Origin: Bacillota bacterium
GTDB taxonomy: Bacteria; Bacillota; Clostridia; Oscillospirales; Ruminococcaceae
Assembly (NCBI GenBank): GCA_023412215.1
Contig: JAEYNX010000020.1
Span: forward strand, 186,001 to 250,000
Length of the DNA stretch: 64,000 nucleotides
Reading direction: 5' to 3'
The notes beneath the pieces were generated by a model, which saw only the letters and a list, made by a program, of their open reading frames with translations, did not search any database and had not been told where the DNA came from. Positions 34,412 to 42,566 of this stretch are shown piece by piece. The position numbers and the translations under genes were made by a program. Position 1 is the stretch's first letter. Every line of letters starts with the position of its first letter.

Positions 34412-35086
34412 ATGAATATGCTTAAAAAACAGCTTCGGTCAGACTTCGGTGATATGTTCCAGCAAGGTACAAAGCTTTGCGCCATGACACCAATCATCTT
34501 CTGCTTTATGCTGCTCACCGGCGGCGCGTTCAGCGACCCCCAATCGTTTGTCCTGCTGATGGCACTGCTGGCGCTCCCCGCGGGGTACCTCACCTTGGGC
34601 ATGACGCGCGTGCTTATTGCCCTGCCCGCCTGCATCGGCATGGGCAGCACCCGCGGCGCGTTCTGCGTGAGCAATTTTATCACATCGCTGGTTTCGTTCT
34701 TTATCTGTACCGAGTTTTCGCTGCTGGTTACGGCGGGGCTGGTGTTTTCTGTAAATCGTCCGCTGGCGGCGGAGCTTGCGGCGCTGGCAGTGTCCCCCAC
34801 CAAGACAATACTGCCTTCGCTCTGCTTGAACGTTCTGGCTATCGGTTTGGGTACCCTGCTGGGCATGCTTATGCAGCGCTTTGGGCGTAAGGTGCTGTAC
34901 ATCGCGACCATTGTACTGGTCATTTTGGGCGGCGTGGCCGGCGGGATGACCGTACTGCTGCTCAGCCGTACCGGCATTTTTACCATCAGCGGCACCATGA
35001 TCGGCATCCTACTGGCCGCGGGTGCCGCAGTGGGGCTCTTGCTATACGGCTTCGCTCACCGGGCGGTGAGAAGCTTCTATATCTGA
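34412..35086 (+). CDS. Putative ABC exporter membrane subunit
   Basis: 224 aa, six hydrophobic helices, no enzymatic motif. It follows the ABC ATPase by 15 bp and has AAAAGGA at its start, which makes it the natural membrane partner. The helices fit ABC-2-like membrane subunits, but the sequence is too divergent to name the family. Confidence 0.7.
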   Translation: MNMLKKQLRSDFGDMFQQGTKLCAMTPIIFCFMLLTGGAFSDPQSFVLLMALLALPAGYLTLGMTRVLIALPACIGMGSTRGAFCVSNFITSLVSFFICTEFSLLVTAGLVFSVNRPLAAELAALAVSPTKTILPSLCLNVLAIGLGTLLGMLMQRFGRKVLYIATIVLVILGGVAGGMTVLLLSRTGIFTISGTMIGILLAAGAAVGLLLYGFAHRAVRSFYI

Positions 35087-35099
35087 GAACGAGGGTAAT

Positions 35100-35236
35100 A
35101 GGTTGAAAGAAAATCTTTCAACCTCGGAAAAACTGTCTATCGTGGCACAGCCACTCCTGCCGCTAAAGCGGCATCGACACTTTTTCAAATCGGTTTTATG
35201 TCCTTTCTTTCGGGCATAAAGCCCGAAAGAAAGGAC
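35100..35236 (+). repeat. Multi-hairpin intercistronic element (family B, divergent copy 1)
   Basis: Starts with AGGTTGAAAGA/TCTTTCAACCT (35100-35124), then GTGGC/GCCAC, TGCCGC/GCGGCA, and ends with the long hairpin at 35198-35238. It begins 14 bp after the stop of the membrane subunit gene. The first hairpin matches that of copies at 39539 and 59318; the centre differs. Confidence 0.6.
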
Positions 35237-35238
35237 AT
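35198..35238 (+). promoter_or_regulatory. 18-bp hairpin covering ribosome site and start codon
   Basis: ATGTCCTTTCTTTCGGGC (35198-35215) is the exact complement of 35221-35238, which contains the AAAGGA ribosome site and the first two bases of the ATG at 35237. The loop is ATAAA. In mRNA the start would be fully buried unless the upstream ribosome or a factor opens it. Confidence 0.8.
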
Positions 35239-35947
35239 GGACCTTAATATGAGATACAGCACATTTCAAAAGGTGGTTGCCATTAACCACGGTCCGGGAA
35301 TCACGATGCTCATCTACCTCGGTATGATGGTGCTTGAACTGATAGGTATCTTAATCGGTGCACTTGTTGCTGGCAACAGCACGGAGGCGACGATGTTTTT
35401 TGTGGCGATCCCAATCGTGGGGATAATTATGAACGTGTGGGTTGTCATTATGTGCAGCTTAGGCGCCTATACGGTAGGCTACACCAATGCCATCGGCGCG
35501 GGCATGACGCGCAAGGTCTACCTGCGGGGGGCCTACCTCATGCATCTTGCCTATGCCGGCGCCGCGCTGGTGCTTTCGCTCCTTGGCGCACTGATAAGCT
35601 TTCTCGGTTCACTTTCACAGGCGGGGGAAGCGGCGGAGAAGATGCGGCGCAACGCCTGGATGGTGGCAGTGTTTTCGGTGTTGATGGTTGTTGTTCTGCT
35701 GCTGTTTGTAGCGTTGGGGATGCTGATGGCCAACATCCTGCTGCGCTATGGCGCAAAGATGCTGGCATTCCCCTTTTTAGTGACATCGGGGCTATTCATG
35801 CTGCTGCCTAAGGTGATAGAATGGTATGAGGCCCTGCCGCAGGACCAGATGCTAAACGCCAACCTGCTGTTAAGTGCGGGCGGGGTCGTACTGGTGGCAG
35901 CGTTTTCATGGGTTGGCCGTCAGGTACTGTACAAACAGCATATTTAA
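35237..35947 (+). CDS. Membrane protein of the GntR/ABC exporter operon
   Basis: 236 aa with six hydrophobic helices and a charged loop GEAAEKMRRNAW. ATG at 35237 has AAAGGA close by. An ATG at 35198 in the same frame exists, but it is in the other arm of the hairpin and has no ribosome site. Probably the second membrane subunit of the transporter. Family not recognised. Confidence 0.65.
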   Translation: MDLNMRYSTFQKVVAINHGPGITMLIYLGMMVLELIGILIGALVAGNSTEATMFFVAIPIVGIIMNVWVVIMCSLGAYTVGYTNAIGAGMTRKVYLRGAYLMHLAYAGAALVLSLLGALISFLGSLSQAGEAAEKMRRNAWMVAVFSVLMVVVLLLFVALGMLMANILLRYGAKMLAFPFLVTSGLFMLLPKVIEWYEALPQDQMLNANLLLSAGGVVLVAAFSWVGRQVLYKQHI

Positions 35948-36015
35948 CGGCCCACGGATGCAAACAGTAAACGGGGCAGGGCATAAACCTATGACAATAT
36001 GAAAGGGGCATTTTC

Positions 36016-37035
36016 ATGGAAGAGATGCTGGTTGACAACCAGGGCGCCGAGCGGGCGCAGGCCGCACAGGGGCTTGCTCAAGCCGCGGCGCGGGTCGGCG
36101 CGGCGGTTTCGGTGTGGATAGGGTTCAGGCTCCTGTTCCTGCTCGTTGATATGATGGTGATCAACAGGCTCAAAGCATCAGGGGTGTCGGACAATATCCT
36201 GCAGGTGACCGACCTCGCACTGTCGGCGGTAGGGGTATACCTCATCGCGACCCCCATCGCCTTATGGGTGCTGGGGCTGTTTAAGAACGGCCGGTTTCAG
36301 GCGCTGTTTGCCAAAAGCCGTATGCCGGGCAGGGAGCTTGCGGCTGCCATCCCGATGGGCTACACCGTCACCATCGCCGTCAACTTAGTTGCGACGGTGA
36401 TCATGCTGGTCGCCTCCGGCTCGCTCCAGCAGGTTATCGACCAAAACCCCATTCTCAACATGCCGAAGGGCACCTTGGGCGTGACACTCAACTACCTTTG
36501 GGCGGTACTGATTGCGCCGATCTTTGAAGAGGTTTTCTTCAGGGGCGCGCTGATATCCACCCTTAAGCGCTACGGCAACTGGTTTGCGGTGCTGGTTTCC
36601 GCCGTACTGTTCGGCCTTGCGCACGGCAATGTCGCCCAGATGCTTTATGCCTTCGTGCTGGGGCTGGTGCTCGGCATGGTGTTTGTCAAGTCCGGCTCGG
36701 TGCTGCCCGGCATCCTCATGCATTTTGCCATCAACTTCCTCGGCATCACCATCAGTACCTTCTTTTCGCCCGAGACCATGGGCGTTGTGGCCATACTCGG
36801 CCTGCTGGTGGCCGCGGTGCTGATCACGGGGGTCATCCTGATTATCATCACCTTGGTGAACTTTAAGGAGAAGCTGCGTCTGGGCAACGGCTGCACCCAG
36901 CTCTCACGGAGCGAAAAGGTGATGGGCCTGTTTAAAAGCCCGTTTGTTATTTTAATGCTGTTGCTCACGCTCATCTTTTTGGCGGTGGCAACCGTTCCGG
37001 GGCTGGCGGAGCAGATCGCGCAGCTGTTGGAATAA
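36016..37035 (+). CDS. CPBP family intramembrane metalloprotease
   Basis: 339 aa, about eight helices. All three CPBP (Abi/Rce1) motifs are present: EEVFFRG (E171, E172, R176), FGLAHG (H203) and HFAINF (H236, N240). These form the active centre of Rce1-like proteases inside the membrane. Located 68 bp behind the ABC exporter genes; such proteases often serve in bacteriocin self-immunity or peptide maturation. The ribosome site GAAAGGGG is close to the ATG. Confidence 0.9.
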   Translation: MEEMLVDNQGAERAQAAQGLAQAAARVGAAVSVWIGFRLLFLLVDMMVINRLKASGVSDNILQVTDLALSAVGVYLIATPIALWVLGLFKNGRFQALFAKSRMPGRELAAAIPMGYTVTIAVNLVATVIMLVASGSLQQVIDQNPILNMPKGTLGVTLNYLWAVLIAPIFEEVFFRGALISTLKRYGNWFAVLVSAVLFGLAHGNVAQMLYAFVLGLVLGMVFVKSGSVLPGILMHFAINFLGITISTFFSPETMGVVAILGLLVAAVLITGVILIIITLVNFKEKLRLGNGCTQLSRSEKVMGLFKSPFVILMLLLTLIFLAVATVPGLAEQIAQLLE

Positions 37036-37090
37036 CGACGGCGCAAGAAATTAAATACGCAAGCAGGTATAAAGCCTGCTGAAAAGGTTT

Positions 37091-37118
37091 AAGGCAGTGC
37101 CCTGCAGGGCACTGCCTT
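37091..37118. terminator. 28-bp perfect palindrome terminator
   Basis: AAGGCAGTGCCCTG and CAGGGCACTGCCTT are exact complements, followed by ATATTTCT, 55 bp after the CPBP gene. Confidence 0.8.
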
Positions 37119-37192
37119 ATATTTCTATGTCCTCCGGCGGCAAAGATTTGTCCTTTTATTCAGTATAACATATTTTGGGCATCGTACAAAGC

Positions 37193-37240
37193 AAAAGCGC
37201 TCAAAAGAAGAGGGCGCACCGCCTCGTTTGGGCGCTTTTT
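37193..37240. terminator. Second terminator hairpin before the amino acid ABC operon
   Basis: AAAAGCGC (37193-37200) pairs with GCGCTTTT (37232-37239), with CAAA/TTTG and GAGGGCG/CGCCTC extending the stem; a T run follows. It insulates the next operon. Confidence 0.7.
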
Positions 37241-37296
37241 ATCGGTGGCTATCCTTTTTTGACATACGATTCATTTGAGTTTGAGCTTAAAACATA

Positions 37297-37325
37297 TTGA
37301 CAGCAGCCGAAACCTAGTGTATTAT
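37297..37325 (+). promoter_or_regulatory. Promoter of the amino acid ABC uptake operon
   Basis: TTGACA (37297-37302), 17 bp, TATTAT (37320-37325). Downstream lies an A/T-only near-palindromic stretch (about 37333-37362) that could bind a regulator. Confidence 0.75.
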
Positions 37326-37426
37326 ATCCTACATAACATATATAATATATATGTATTATAGACATAGGGCAAACATCATTTTATTGCTTGGGCACGAATG
37401 GGATATCCGTAGACGGAGGGGTGTTA

Positions 37427-38086
37427 TTGGATTGGTACTTTATTAAAGAGTTTACGCCGATGTATGTGGAGGCCGCAGGGCTGACGTTAAAGCTGGCCGG
37501 CTTCGGCATCCTGCTCTCCATCCTCATCGGGCTTGCCTGCAGCTTGGCGCAGTATTTTAAAATCCCTGTTCTTCGGCAGCTGGTGGGCTGCTATATCGAG
37601 CTTTCGCGCAACACCCCGCTGCTGGTGCAGCTGTTCTTTCTGTACTTCGGGCTGCCCAGAGTGGGCATTAAGCTCAGCTCGGAGGCGTGCGGCATCATCG
37701 GCCTTGCCTTCTTGGGCGGCAGCTACATGGCGGAGGCGTTTCGCAGCGGGCTGGAATCGGTGGAAAAGGGCCAGATCGAGTCGGGTTTAAGCATCGGACT
37801 TGGCCGCTGGCAGGTCGTACGCTACATAACCGTTCCGCAGGCCGTTTCGGTGTCCGTACCCGCCTTTTGCGCGAACGTTATCTTCTTAATTAAAGAGACC
37901 TCGGTATTCAGCGCGGTGGCGCTGGCGGACTTGATGTATGTGGCCAAGGATCTGATCGGCCTTTATTACAATACCAACGAAGCGCTGTTTATGCTGGTAA
38001 TCGCCTATCTGGTGGTGCTGCTGCCGATCTCTGTCGCAGCCTCTTTGATTGAAAGGAGGGTGCGTCGTGCAGGATTTGGGGATTGA
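37427..38086 (+). CDS. Polar amino acid ABC transporter permease (first subunit)
   Basis: 219 aa HisM/GlnP family permease. LTLKLAGFGILLSILIGL and the family loop ESGLSIGLGRWQVVRYITVPQAV (EAA motif) are clear. The best start is TTG at 37427, five bases after GGAGGGG; GTG at 37421 and TTG at 37388 are in the same frame, so the N-terminus is uncertain. Forms the channel with the next gene, which it overlaps. Confidence 0.9.
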   Translation: MDWYFIKEFTPMYVEAAGLTLKLAGFGILLSILIGLACSLAQYFKIPVLRQLVGCYIELSRNTPLLVQLFFLYFGLPRVGIKLSSEACGIIGLAFLGGSYMAEAFRSGLESVEKGQIESGLSIGLGRWQVVRYITVPQAVSVSVPAFCANVIFLIKETSVFSAVALADLMYVAKDLIGLYYNTNEALFMLVIAYLVVLLPISVAASLIERRVRRAGFGD

Positions 38087-38744
38087 GATTCTTTTAAGGG
38101 GCAACAACCTTGCGAGGTTGATGGGCGGCCTGTGGGTCACCGCCCGGATTTCGCTTATTTCCGTCGGCATCTCGCTCATTTTGGGGGTCGCGCTCGGCAT
38201 GGTGATGACGCTCAGGAACCCCGTAACCAAAGCGCTTACCCGCGTGTATCTGGAGTTTGTGCGCATCATGCCCCAGTTGGTGCTGCTCTTTATCGTTTAC
38301 TTCGGGTTCACCAAGGCGTTTAACATCAATTTTTCCGGCGAGCTTTCCGCCGTGATCGTTTTCTCGGTATGGGGCACCGCGGAGATGGGGGATTTGGTGC
38401 GCGGGGCGCTCATCTCCATCCCGAGGCATCAGTACGACAGTGGCAAGGCGATTGGCTTAAGCAGCCTGCAGATCTACCGCTATATCGTCATCCCCCAAAC
38501 ACTCCGGCGGCTGATTCCGCTGGCCATCAACCTGACCACCCGCATGATTAAAACCACCTCGCTGGTGGCGCTGATTGGGGTAATAGAGGTCTTAAAGGTG
38601 GGCCAGCAGATTATCGAAGCCTCCCGCTTCACGATACCGACGGCGGCGCTGTGGGTATATGGGGCGGTGTTCTTTCTCTATTTTATCGTTTGCTACCCCA
38701 TCTCCATCCTCTCTAAATATCTGGAGAAACGGTGGAAGAGTTAA
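38067..38744 (+). CDS. Polar amino acid ABC transporter permease (second subunit)
   Basis: 225 aa. ITLGVALGMVMTLRNPV-type N-terminal region and SGKAIGLSSLQIYRYIVIPQTLRRLIP, the EAA loop that docks on the ATPase. The start is GTG at 38067 with AAAGGAGG seven bases before it, which lies inside the preceding gene (20-bp overlap). Confidence 0.9.
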   Translation: MQDLGIEILLRGNNLARLMGGLWVTARISLISVGISLILGVALGMVMTLRNPVTKALTRVYLEFVRIMPQLVLLFIVYFGFTKAFNINFSGELSAVIVFSVWGTAEMGDLVRGALISIPRHQYDSGKAIGLSSLQIYRYIVIPQTLRRLIPLAINLTTRMIKTTSLVALIGVIEVLKVGQQIIEASRFTIPTAALWVYGAVFFLYFIVCYPISILSKYLEKRWKS

Positions 38745-38783
38745 AGATTCTTTTGAATCACCGATGAAAGGAGCTAACTGTTC

Positions 38784-39545
38784 ATGAGCGATGTACTGCT
38801 GAAGGTAGACCATCTGAAAAAGAACTACGGCCAAACCGCCGTTTTAAAGGATATCTCTTTGGATGTGCATAAGGGCGAGGTTATCGTGATCATCGGCCCC
38901 TCGGGCTGCGGAAAAAGCACGCTCTTGCGATGTATCAACGGGCTGGAATCCGTAGAGGGCGGTGGGATCGTCTTTGACGGCGAGACCTTGACGGGGAACA
39001 GGACCGACTGGCGGAAGGTGCGCCAGAAAATCGGGATGGTGTTCCAAAGCTACGATCTGTTTCCCAACATGACCGTCTTACAGAATGTGATTCTCGGCCC
39101 GGTAAAGGTGCAAAAGCGTGATAAAAAAGAGGCGGTGGAGGCCGCTTTAAAGCTCCTTGCCCGTGTGGGGCTATTGGAAAAAAAGGATGCCTACCCACGG
39201 GAACTGTCCGGCGGGCAGAAACAGCGGGCAGCCATCGTGCGCTCCTTAATACTGGAGCCCGAAATCATCCTTTTCGATGAGGTTACCGCCGCGCTGGACC
39301 CCGAGATGGTTCGCGAGGTGCTGGATGTGATGTTAACACTTGCACAAGGCGGCAGCACCATGCTGATTGTCACCCACGAGATGAGCTTCGCCAGGGCGGT
39401 CGCCGACCGCATTGTTTTTATCGACGGAGGTGAGGTGACCGAAACAGCGTCTCCAGAGGAGTTTTTTACAAGCCCGAAGACAGAGCGCGCAAAGAAATTT
39501 CTCAATATTTTTAATTTTGGGGAGAAAGAAGAGGTATTAGTTTGA
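38784..39545 (+). CDS. glnQ: Polar amino acid ABC transporter ATP-binding protein
   Basis: 253 aa GlnQ-type ATPase: Walker A GPSGCGKST, Q-loop FQSYDLFPNMTVLQNV, signature LSGGQKQR, Walker B ILFDEVTAALDP, histidine in VTHEM. The DEV (not DEP) Walker B variant is common in this subfamily (DEPTSALDP is the norm; here DEVTAALDP). The last codons run into the family B repeat, which supplies its TGA stop. Confidence 0.93.
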   Translation: MSDVLLKVDHLKKNYGQTAVLKDISLDVHKGEVIVIIGPSGCGKSTLLRCINGLESVEGGGIVFDGETLTGNRTDWRKVRQKIGMVFQSYDLFPNMTVLQNVILGPVKVQKRDKKEAVEAALKLLARVGLLEKKDAYPRELSGGQKQRAAIVRSLILEPEIILFDEVTAALDPEMVREVLDVMLTLAQGGSTMLIVTHEMSFARAVADRIVFIDGGEVTETASPEEFFTSPKTERAKKFLNIFNFGEKEEVLV

Positions 39546-39663
39546 AAGATAAATCTTTCAAACTGGGGTTTTGTGTTTTCCTGGTCACAAGCCTAAATCC
39601 GATAAAACCGAATTTAGGTTCAGCCGAAATTTTGGCAAGCCGAAACCGCACAATTCCCGGAAA
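39539..39663 (+). repeat. Multi-hairpin intercistronic element (family B, copy 2)
   Basis: 125 bp. Hairpins in order: AGTTTGAAAGAT/ATCTTTCAAACT; TTTTGTG with CACAA; CCTAAATCCG/CCGAATTTAGG; then GCCGAAA repeats and the tail CCGCACAATTCCCGGA. It overlaps the stop codon of glnQ and ends 15 bp before the ATG of the next gene. The copy at 59318-59445 has the same order and identical tail. Confidence 0.85.
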
Positions 39664-39678
39664 GGAATGGTTATAAGT

Positions 39679-40611
39679 ATGAAAAAAGTATTCAAAGTAT
39701 TGTCCGTCCTGTTAACGCTGGCGTTTGTTCTGGGGGCCTTTGCGGCCTGCGGCTCGAGCGCCGCTAATCCCAGCAGCACCGCCGAAAGCAGCGCCGCACA
39801 GAACAGTGCCGCACAGAACAGTGCTGGCGAAAGCAGCGGCGACCCGGCCGCAAACGGCACCGCGAGAACACTTGAGGAAATCAAGTCGAGCGGCAAGGTG
39901 ATCATCGGCGTATTCAGCGACAAAAAGCCCTTCGGCTATGTGGACGATCAGGGCGCTTATCAAGGGTACGACGTGTACTTCGCAAACCGCATCGGCAAGG
40001 ATTTAGGCGTGGATGTGGAGTTCGTTTCCGTTGAACCGGCAAGCCGCGTGGAATATCTGGTGACCGGCAAGGTGGATATCATCCTAGCCAACTTCACGGT
40101 AACTGAAGAGCGCGCCCAGAAGGTGGACTTCGCGCTGCCTTACATGAAGGTCGCCTTGGGTGTCGTATCCCCTGAGTCGGCGCTCATCACCGACGCCGCG
40201 CAGTTAAACGGCAAGACCCTGATTGTAAGCAAGGGCACCACCGCCGAAACCTACTTCACCGAGAACTATCCCGATGTGAAGCTCTTAAAGTTTGACCAGT
40301 ACACCGAGGCCTTTACCGCTCTGCTGGACGGCCGCGGCGACGCCCTTTCCACCGACAACACCGAGGTGCTGGCGTGGGCCATCGAGAACAAAGGCTTTAA
40401 GGTTGGCGTTGAATCCCTCGGAAGCCTCGACACCATTGCCCCCGCGGTTCAAAAGGGCAATACCGAGCTGCTAAACTGGCTGAACGATGAAATCAAGTCC
40501 CTCGCCGCAGAGAAGTTCTTCCACGCGGATTATGAGGAGACGTTGGCCCCCGTTTACGGCAGCGCCGTGAACCCCGAAAACCTTGTGGTTGAGGGCGGCG
40601 AAGTAGAATAA
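39679..40611 (+). CDS. Polar amino acid ABC transporter substrate-binding lipoprotein
   Basis: 310 aa SBP_bac_3 protein. Signal peptide with lipobox AFAAC, then a Ser/Ala/Asn-rich linker with the near-repeat AESSAAQNSAAQNSAG, then the binding domain: GKVIIGVFSDKKPFGYVDDQGAYQGYDVYFANRIGKDLGV and DIILANFTVTEERAQKVDFALPYM. Likely ligands are glutamine, glutamate or cystine-type amino acids. ATG at 39679 chosen; ATG at 39667 is possible. Followed by a good terminator. Confidence 0.93.
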   Translation: MKKVFKVLSVLLTLAFVLGAFAACGSSAANPSSTAESSAAQNSAAQNSAGESSGDPAANGTARTLEEIKSSGKVIIGVFSDKKPFGYVDDQGAYQGYDVYFANRIGKDLGVDVEFVSVEPASRVEYLVTGKVDIILANFTVTEERAQKVDFALPYMKVALGVVSPESALITDAAQLNGKTLIVSKGTTAETYFTENYPDVKLLKFDQYTEAFTALLDGRGDALSTDNTEVLAWAIENKGFKVGVESLGSLDTIAPAVQKGNTELLNWLNDEIKSLAAEKFFHADYEETLAPVYGSAVNPENLVVEGGEVE

Positions 40612-40624
40612 GCTAGAATAACAA

Positions 40625-40655
40625 AAAAGGAGCTACGCTTGTGGCTCCTTTTAGT
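40625..40655 (+). terminator. Terminator of the amino acid ABC operon
   Basis: AAAAGGAGC (40625-40633) pairs with GCTCCTTTT (40644-40652), 13 bp after the stop codon of the binding protein. Confidence 0.88.
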
Positions 40656-40751
40656 ATGTCAAAAATCTGGGAGTTTCGGCGATGAAAATCCCGGGTTGCT
40701 TCGTGTAAGACAGAAACATAAGGAAAAATGGCCTTTCTAAGCCCACATTAA

Positions 40752-41930
40752 CTATAGTTCAACACGCATCAGCTTAAGTTGGCGAAAGGCAGCATATTCT
40801 TCGGCTAAATCATGAAGTTCTCGCTTTACATCAGGTGCATTGTCCCACAGGGTCGTTTGGATTTCTAGTTCCTTGCCCTTCTTTTTACTTGCCCAAATGC
40901 CAATAATTTCACCGTGCCACACGATAGCGCCCGGGTTGGTGATTGTTGTCCAAACCTGTTTTTGAAGCACCTTATCACTTAACAGGATATGCCGGTCGCG
41001 CTGGTCAAGATATGGATCATGCCCGCCAAGCAGCAGCTCTCTTTGAGGGGAATGCGGAGAATACAATAGGTTCTTGTCCTCGGATAAAATAAAGGCTTCC
41101 TTCCCCATTAGCTTGACCGGTTCCACTTCATCGCACACGGATTTCCATAGGCGATCTGCCTGTTTCTTCGAGCAACCCAGCCAATCCATCAAGGTCTCGG
41201 CGGTTGCGGGCCCGTAACAATGAAGGTATTTCCGCACCAGCCTTTTGGCAGCTTCTGGATCGGATTTAAGCGGATTCCCCAACCAGCCTTTGTAGGAAGT
41301 AAAGGTTGGGCTGGTGCTAATGCGTTCTCCGAACACCACCAACCCTAAGAAAGAGCAGGGCCGCAGCAGAAAGGATACAACAGCCCCGCCCACCGTCTGT
41401 ATGTCCGGGCGGCCATACATAGAAGGGGCATTCCACAAATCCTTTTTTTCGGCGGGTAATAGCGGCAGCATCCATTCGGCCAATGTTTGGTCTAAGGCGC
41501 TTTTGCTAACGATCGTTTTATCATCCAACCTAAGACTAACCTGCTTTAGTTTATCCAGTAAATCATCAAAAGACAGCTGTAAATAGTCAAGCGCCGCGAA
41601 AATCCCGTTGGTGTAAATCCATTCTTCCCCATCCGCGGGTATAAGGGCGGATAGAAAGGCGTTGCTTTCTTTAACGGGAAACACAACGGGCGCGCCGCGG
41701 AAACTCCACGCTTGCAGGAGGGATTTTTGAGCGTAAAGAAGCGCATTCATCTCCGAGAGAGTACAATCTAAAACGCGGTTGAATAACGCGGTTTCCCATG
41801 CGCCGGGCGGGGTATTTTGCATTCCGCATGCGCCCACGATTTCAGAAATACAATCTTTTTTGTACCGCACATCCAAATGATGCGCATGCAGACGAAACAA
41901 CCTGATGCTCCGGGCGTTTAGTTCCACCAT
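40752..41930 (-). CDS. Winged-helix DNA-binding protein, AlkZ/YcaQ (HTH_42) family
   Basis: 392 aa, normal length for the family. In AlkZ-type glycosylases the active centre is a QxQ or QxD triplet near residue 40; here it is Q38-N39-T40 in ACGMQNTPPG, so the second catalytic position is threonine. LLQAWSFRGAPVVFPV corresponds to the conserved WTMRGTLH block. Residues 230-290 form a winged helix (YGPATAETLMDWLGCSKKQADRLW). It could be a DNA glycosylase with an altered centre or a non-catalytic relative. Single-gene unit. Confidence 0.78.
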   Translation of the reverse strand: MVELNARSIRLFRLHAHHLDVRYKKDCISEIVGACGMQNTPPGAWETALFNRVLDCTLSEMNALLYAQKSLLQAWSFRGAPVVFPVKESNAFLSALIPADGEEWIYTNGIFAALDYLQLSFDDLLDKLKQVSLRLDDKTIVSKSALDQTLAEWMLPLLPAEKKDLWNAPSMYGRPDIQTVGGAVVSFLLRPCSFLGLVVFGERISTSPTFTSYKGWLGNPLKSDPEAAKRLVRKYLHCYGPATAETLMDWLGCSKKQADRLWKSVCDEVEPVKLMGKEAFILSEDKNLLYSPHSPQRELLLGGHDPYLDQRDRHILLSDKVLQKQVWTTITNPGAIVWHGEIIGIWASKKKGKELEIQTTLWDNAPDVKRELHDLAEEYAAFRQLKLMRVEL

Positions 41931-42012
41931 TCGTCTTTACTCCTTCAGGATAAGCCTCCGCTTTTTACCACTACCTTGTCTGCGGGTGCTTCTGGTGCAA
42001 AAACCGATAACC

Positions 42013-42387
42013 CTACAAATTCAATTCCCTTTTTATCAATGCTAATGAGATGCTGAGCGCCTTTATTCTGCGCACAGCAAGTGTATGTTGAGGCGTATTC
42101 TCTTCAAATTTGGGCTGTATTTTTTCAACCCTGCCAATTATTGCTGTTACAGCTTTAAGGGCATGATCCAATTCTTCTTCTGTATAGGTGCTTTTGCCTA
42201 TGGCCGAATTTGCTTCCAATTCTCTGTTTAACAACGCAATTGCGATATAATCAGCCTTTAGTGCTTGTACAGTCATTGTGTGCTGCCAAGTACCTGCTTT
42301 TAATTTGAGCTGTGCCTTCTCACTTTTATTGATCATGGAAGTAATTGCCCGGATAGCTTCTTGTAATTCTTCTTTCGTGTAATCCAT
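42013..42387 (-). CDS. Small protein with two tandem helical repeats
   Basis: 124 aa made of two copies of an about 55-residue unit: YTKEELQEAIRAITSMINK (from residue 3) and YTEEELDHALKAVTAIIGR (from about residue 68), each ending in a LLNREL / LIKREL helix. No membrane segment, no catalytic motif. AGGAGGGTG precedes the ATG. Lies alone between the AlkZ-like gene and two hairpins. Function unknown. Confidence 0.75.
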   Translation of the reverse strand: MDYTKEELQEAIRAITSMINKSEKAQLKLKAGTWQHTMTVQALKADYIAIALLNRELEANSAIGKSTYTEEELDHALKAVTAIIGRVEKIQPKFEENTPQHTLAVRRIKALSISLALIKRELNL

Positions 42388-42486
42388 AAACGCACCCTCC
42401 TATCATCCGCCACTAACTGATTCGTCTATTACCTCGTAGCTTAACGACTAAGATTCATTATACAGCATATTTAGCTGAGAAGCAAA

Positions 42487-42563
42487 GCTCCCCCGGCTTG
42501 CATTGTACAAACCGGGGAGCGTTTTTAGCACTCTTAAAGGAGCCGCTACGGTGGCTCTTTTTT
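42487..42563. terminator. Two hairpins with T runs on the plus strand
   Basis: GCTCCCCCGG/CCGGGGAGC then GTTTTT (42487-42526), and GGAGCC/GGCTC then TTTTTT (42539-42563). The neighbouring genes are both on the minus strand, so these terminators, strongest on plus, have no obvious client; they may also act for the methyltransferase gene. Confidence 0.6.
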
Positions 42564-42566
42564 AGG

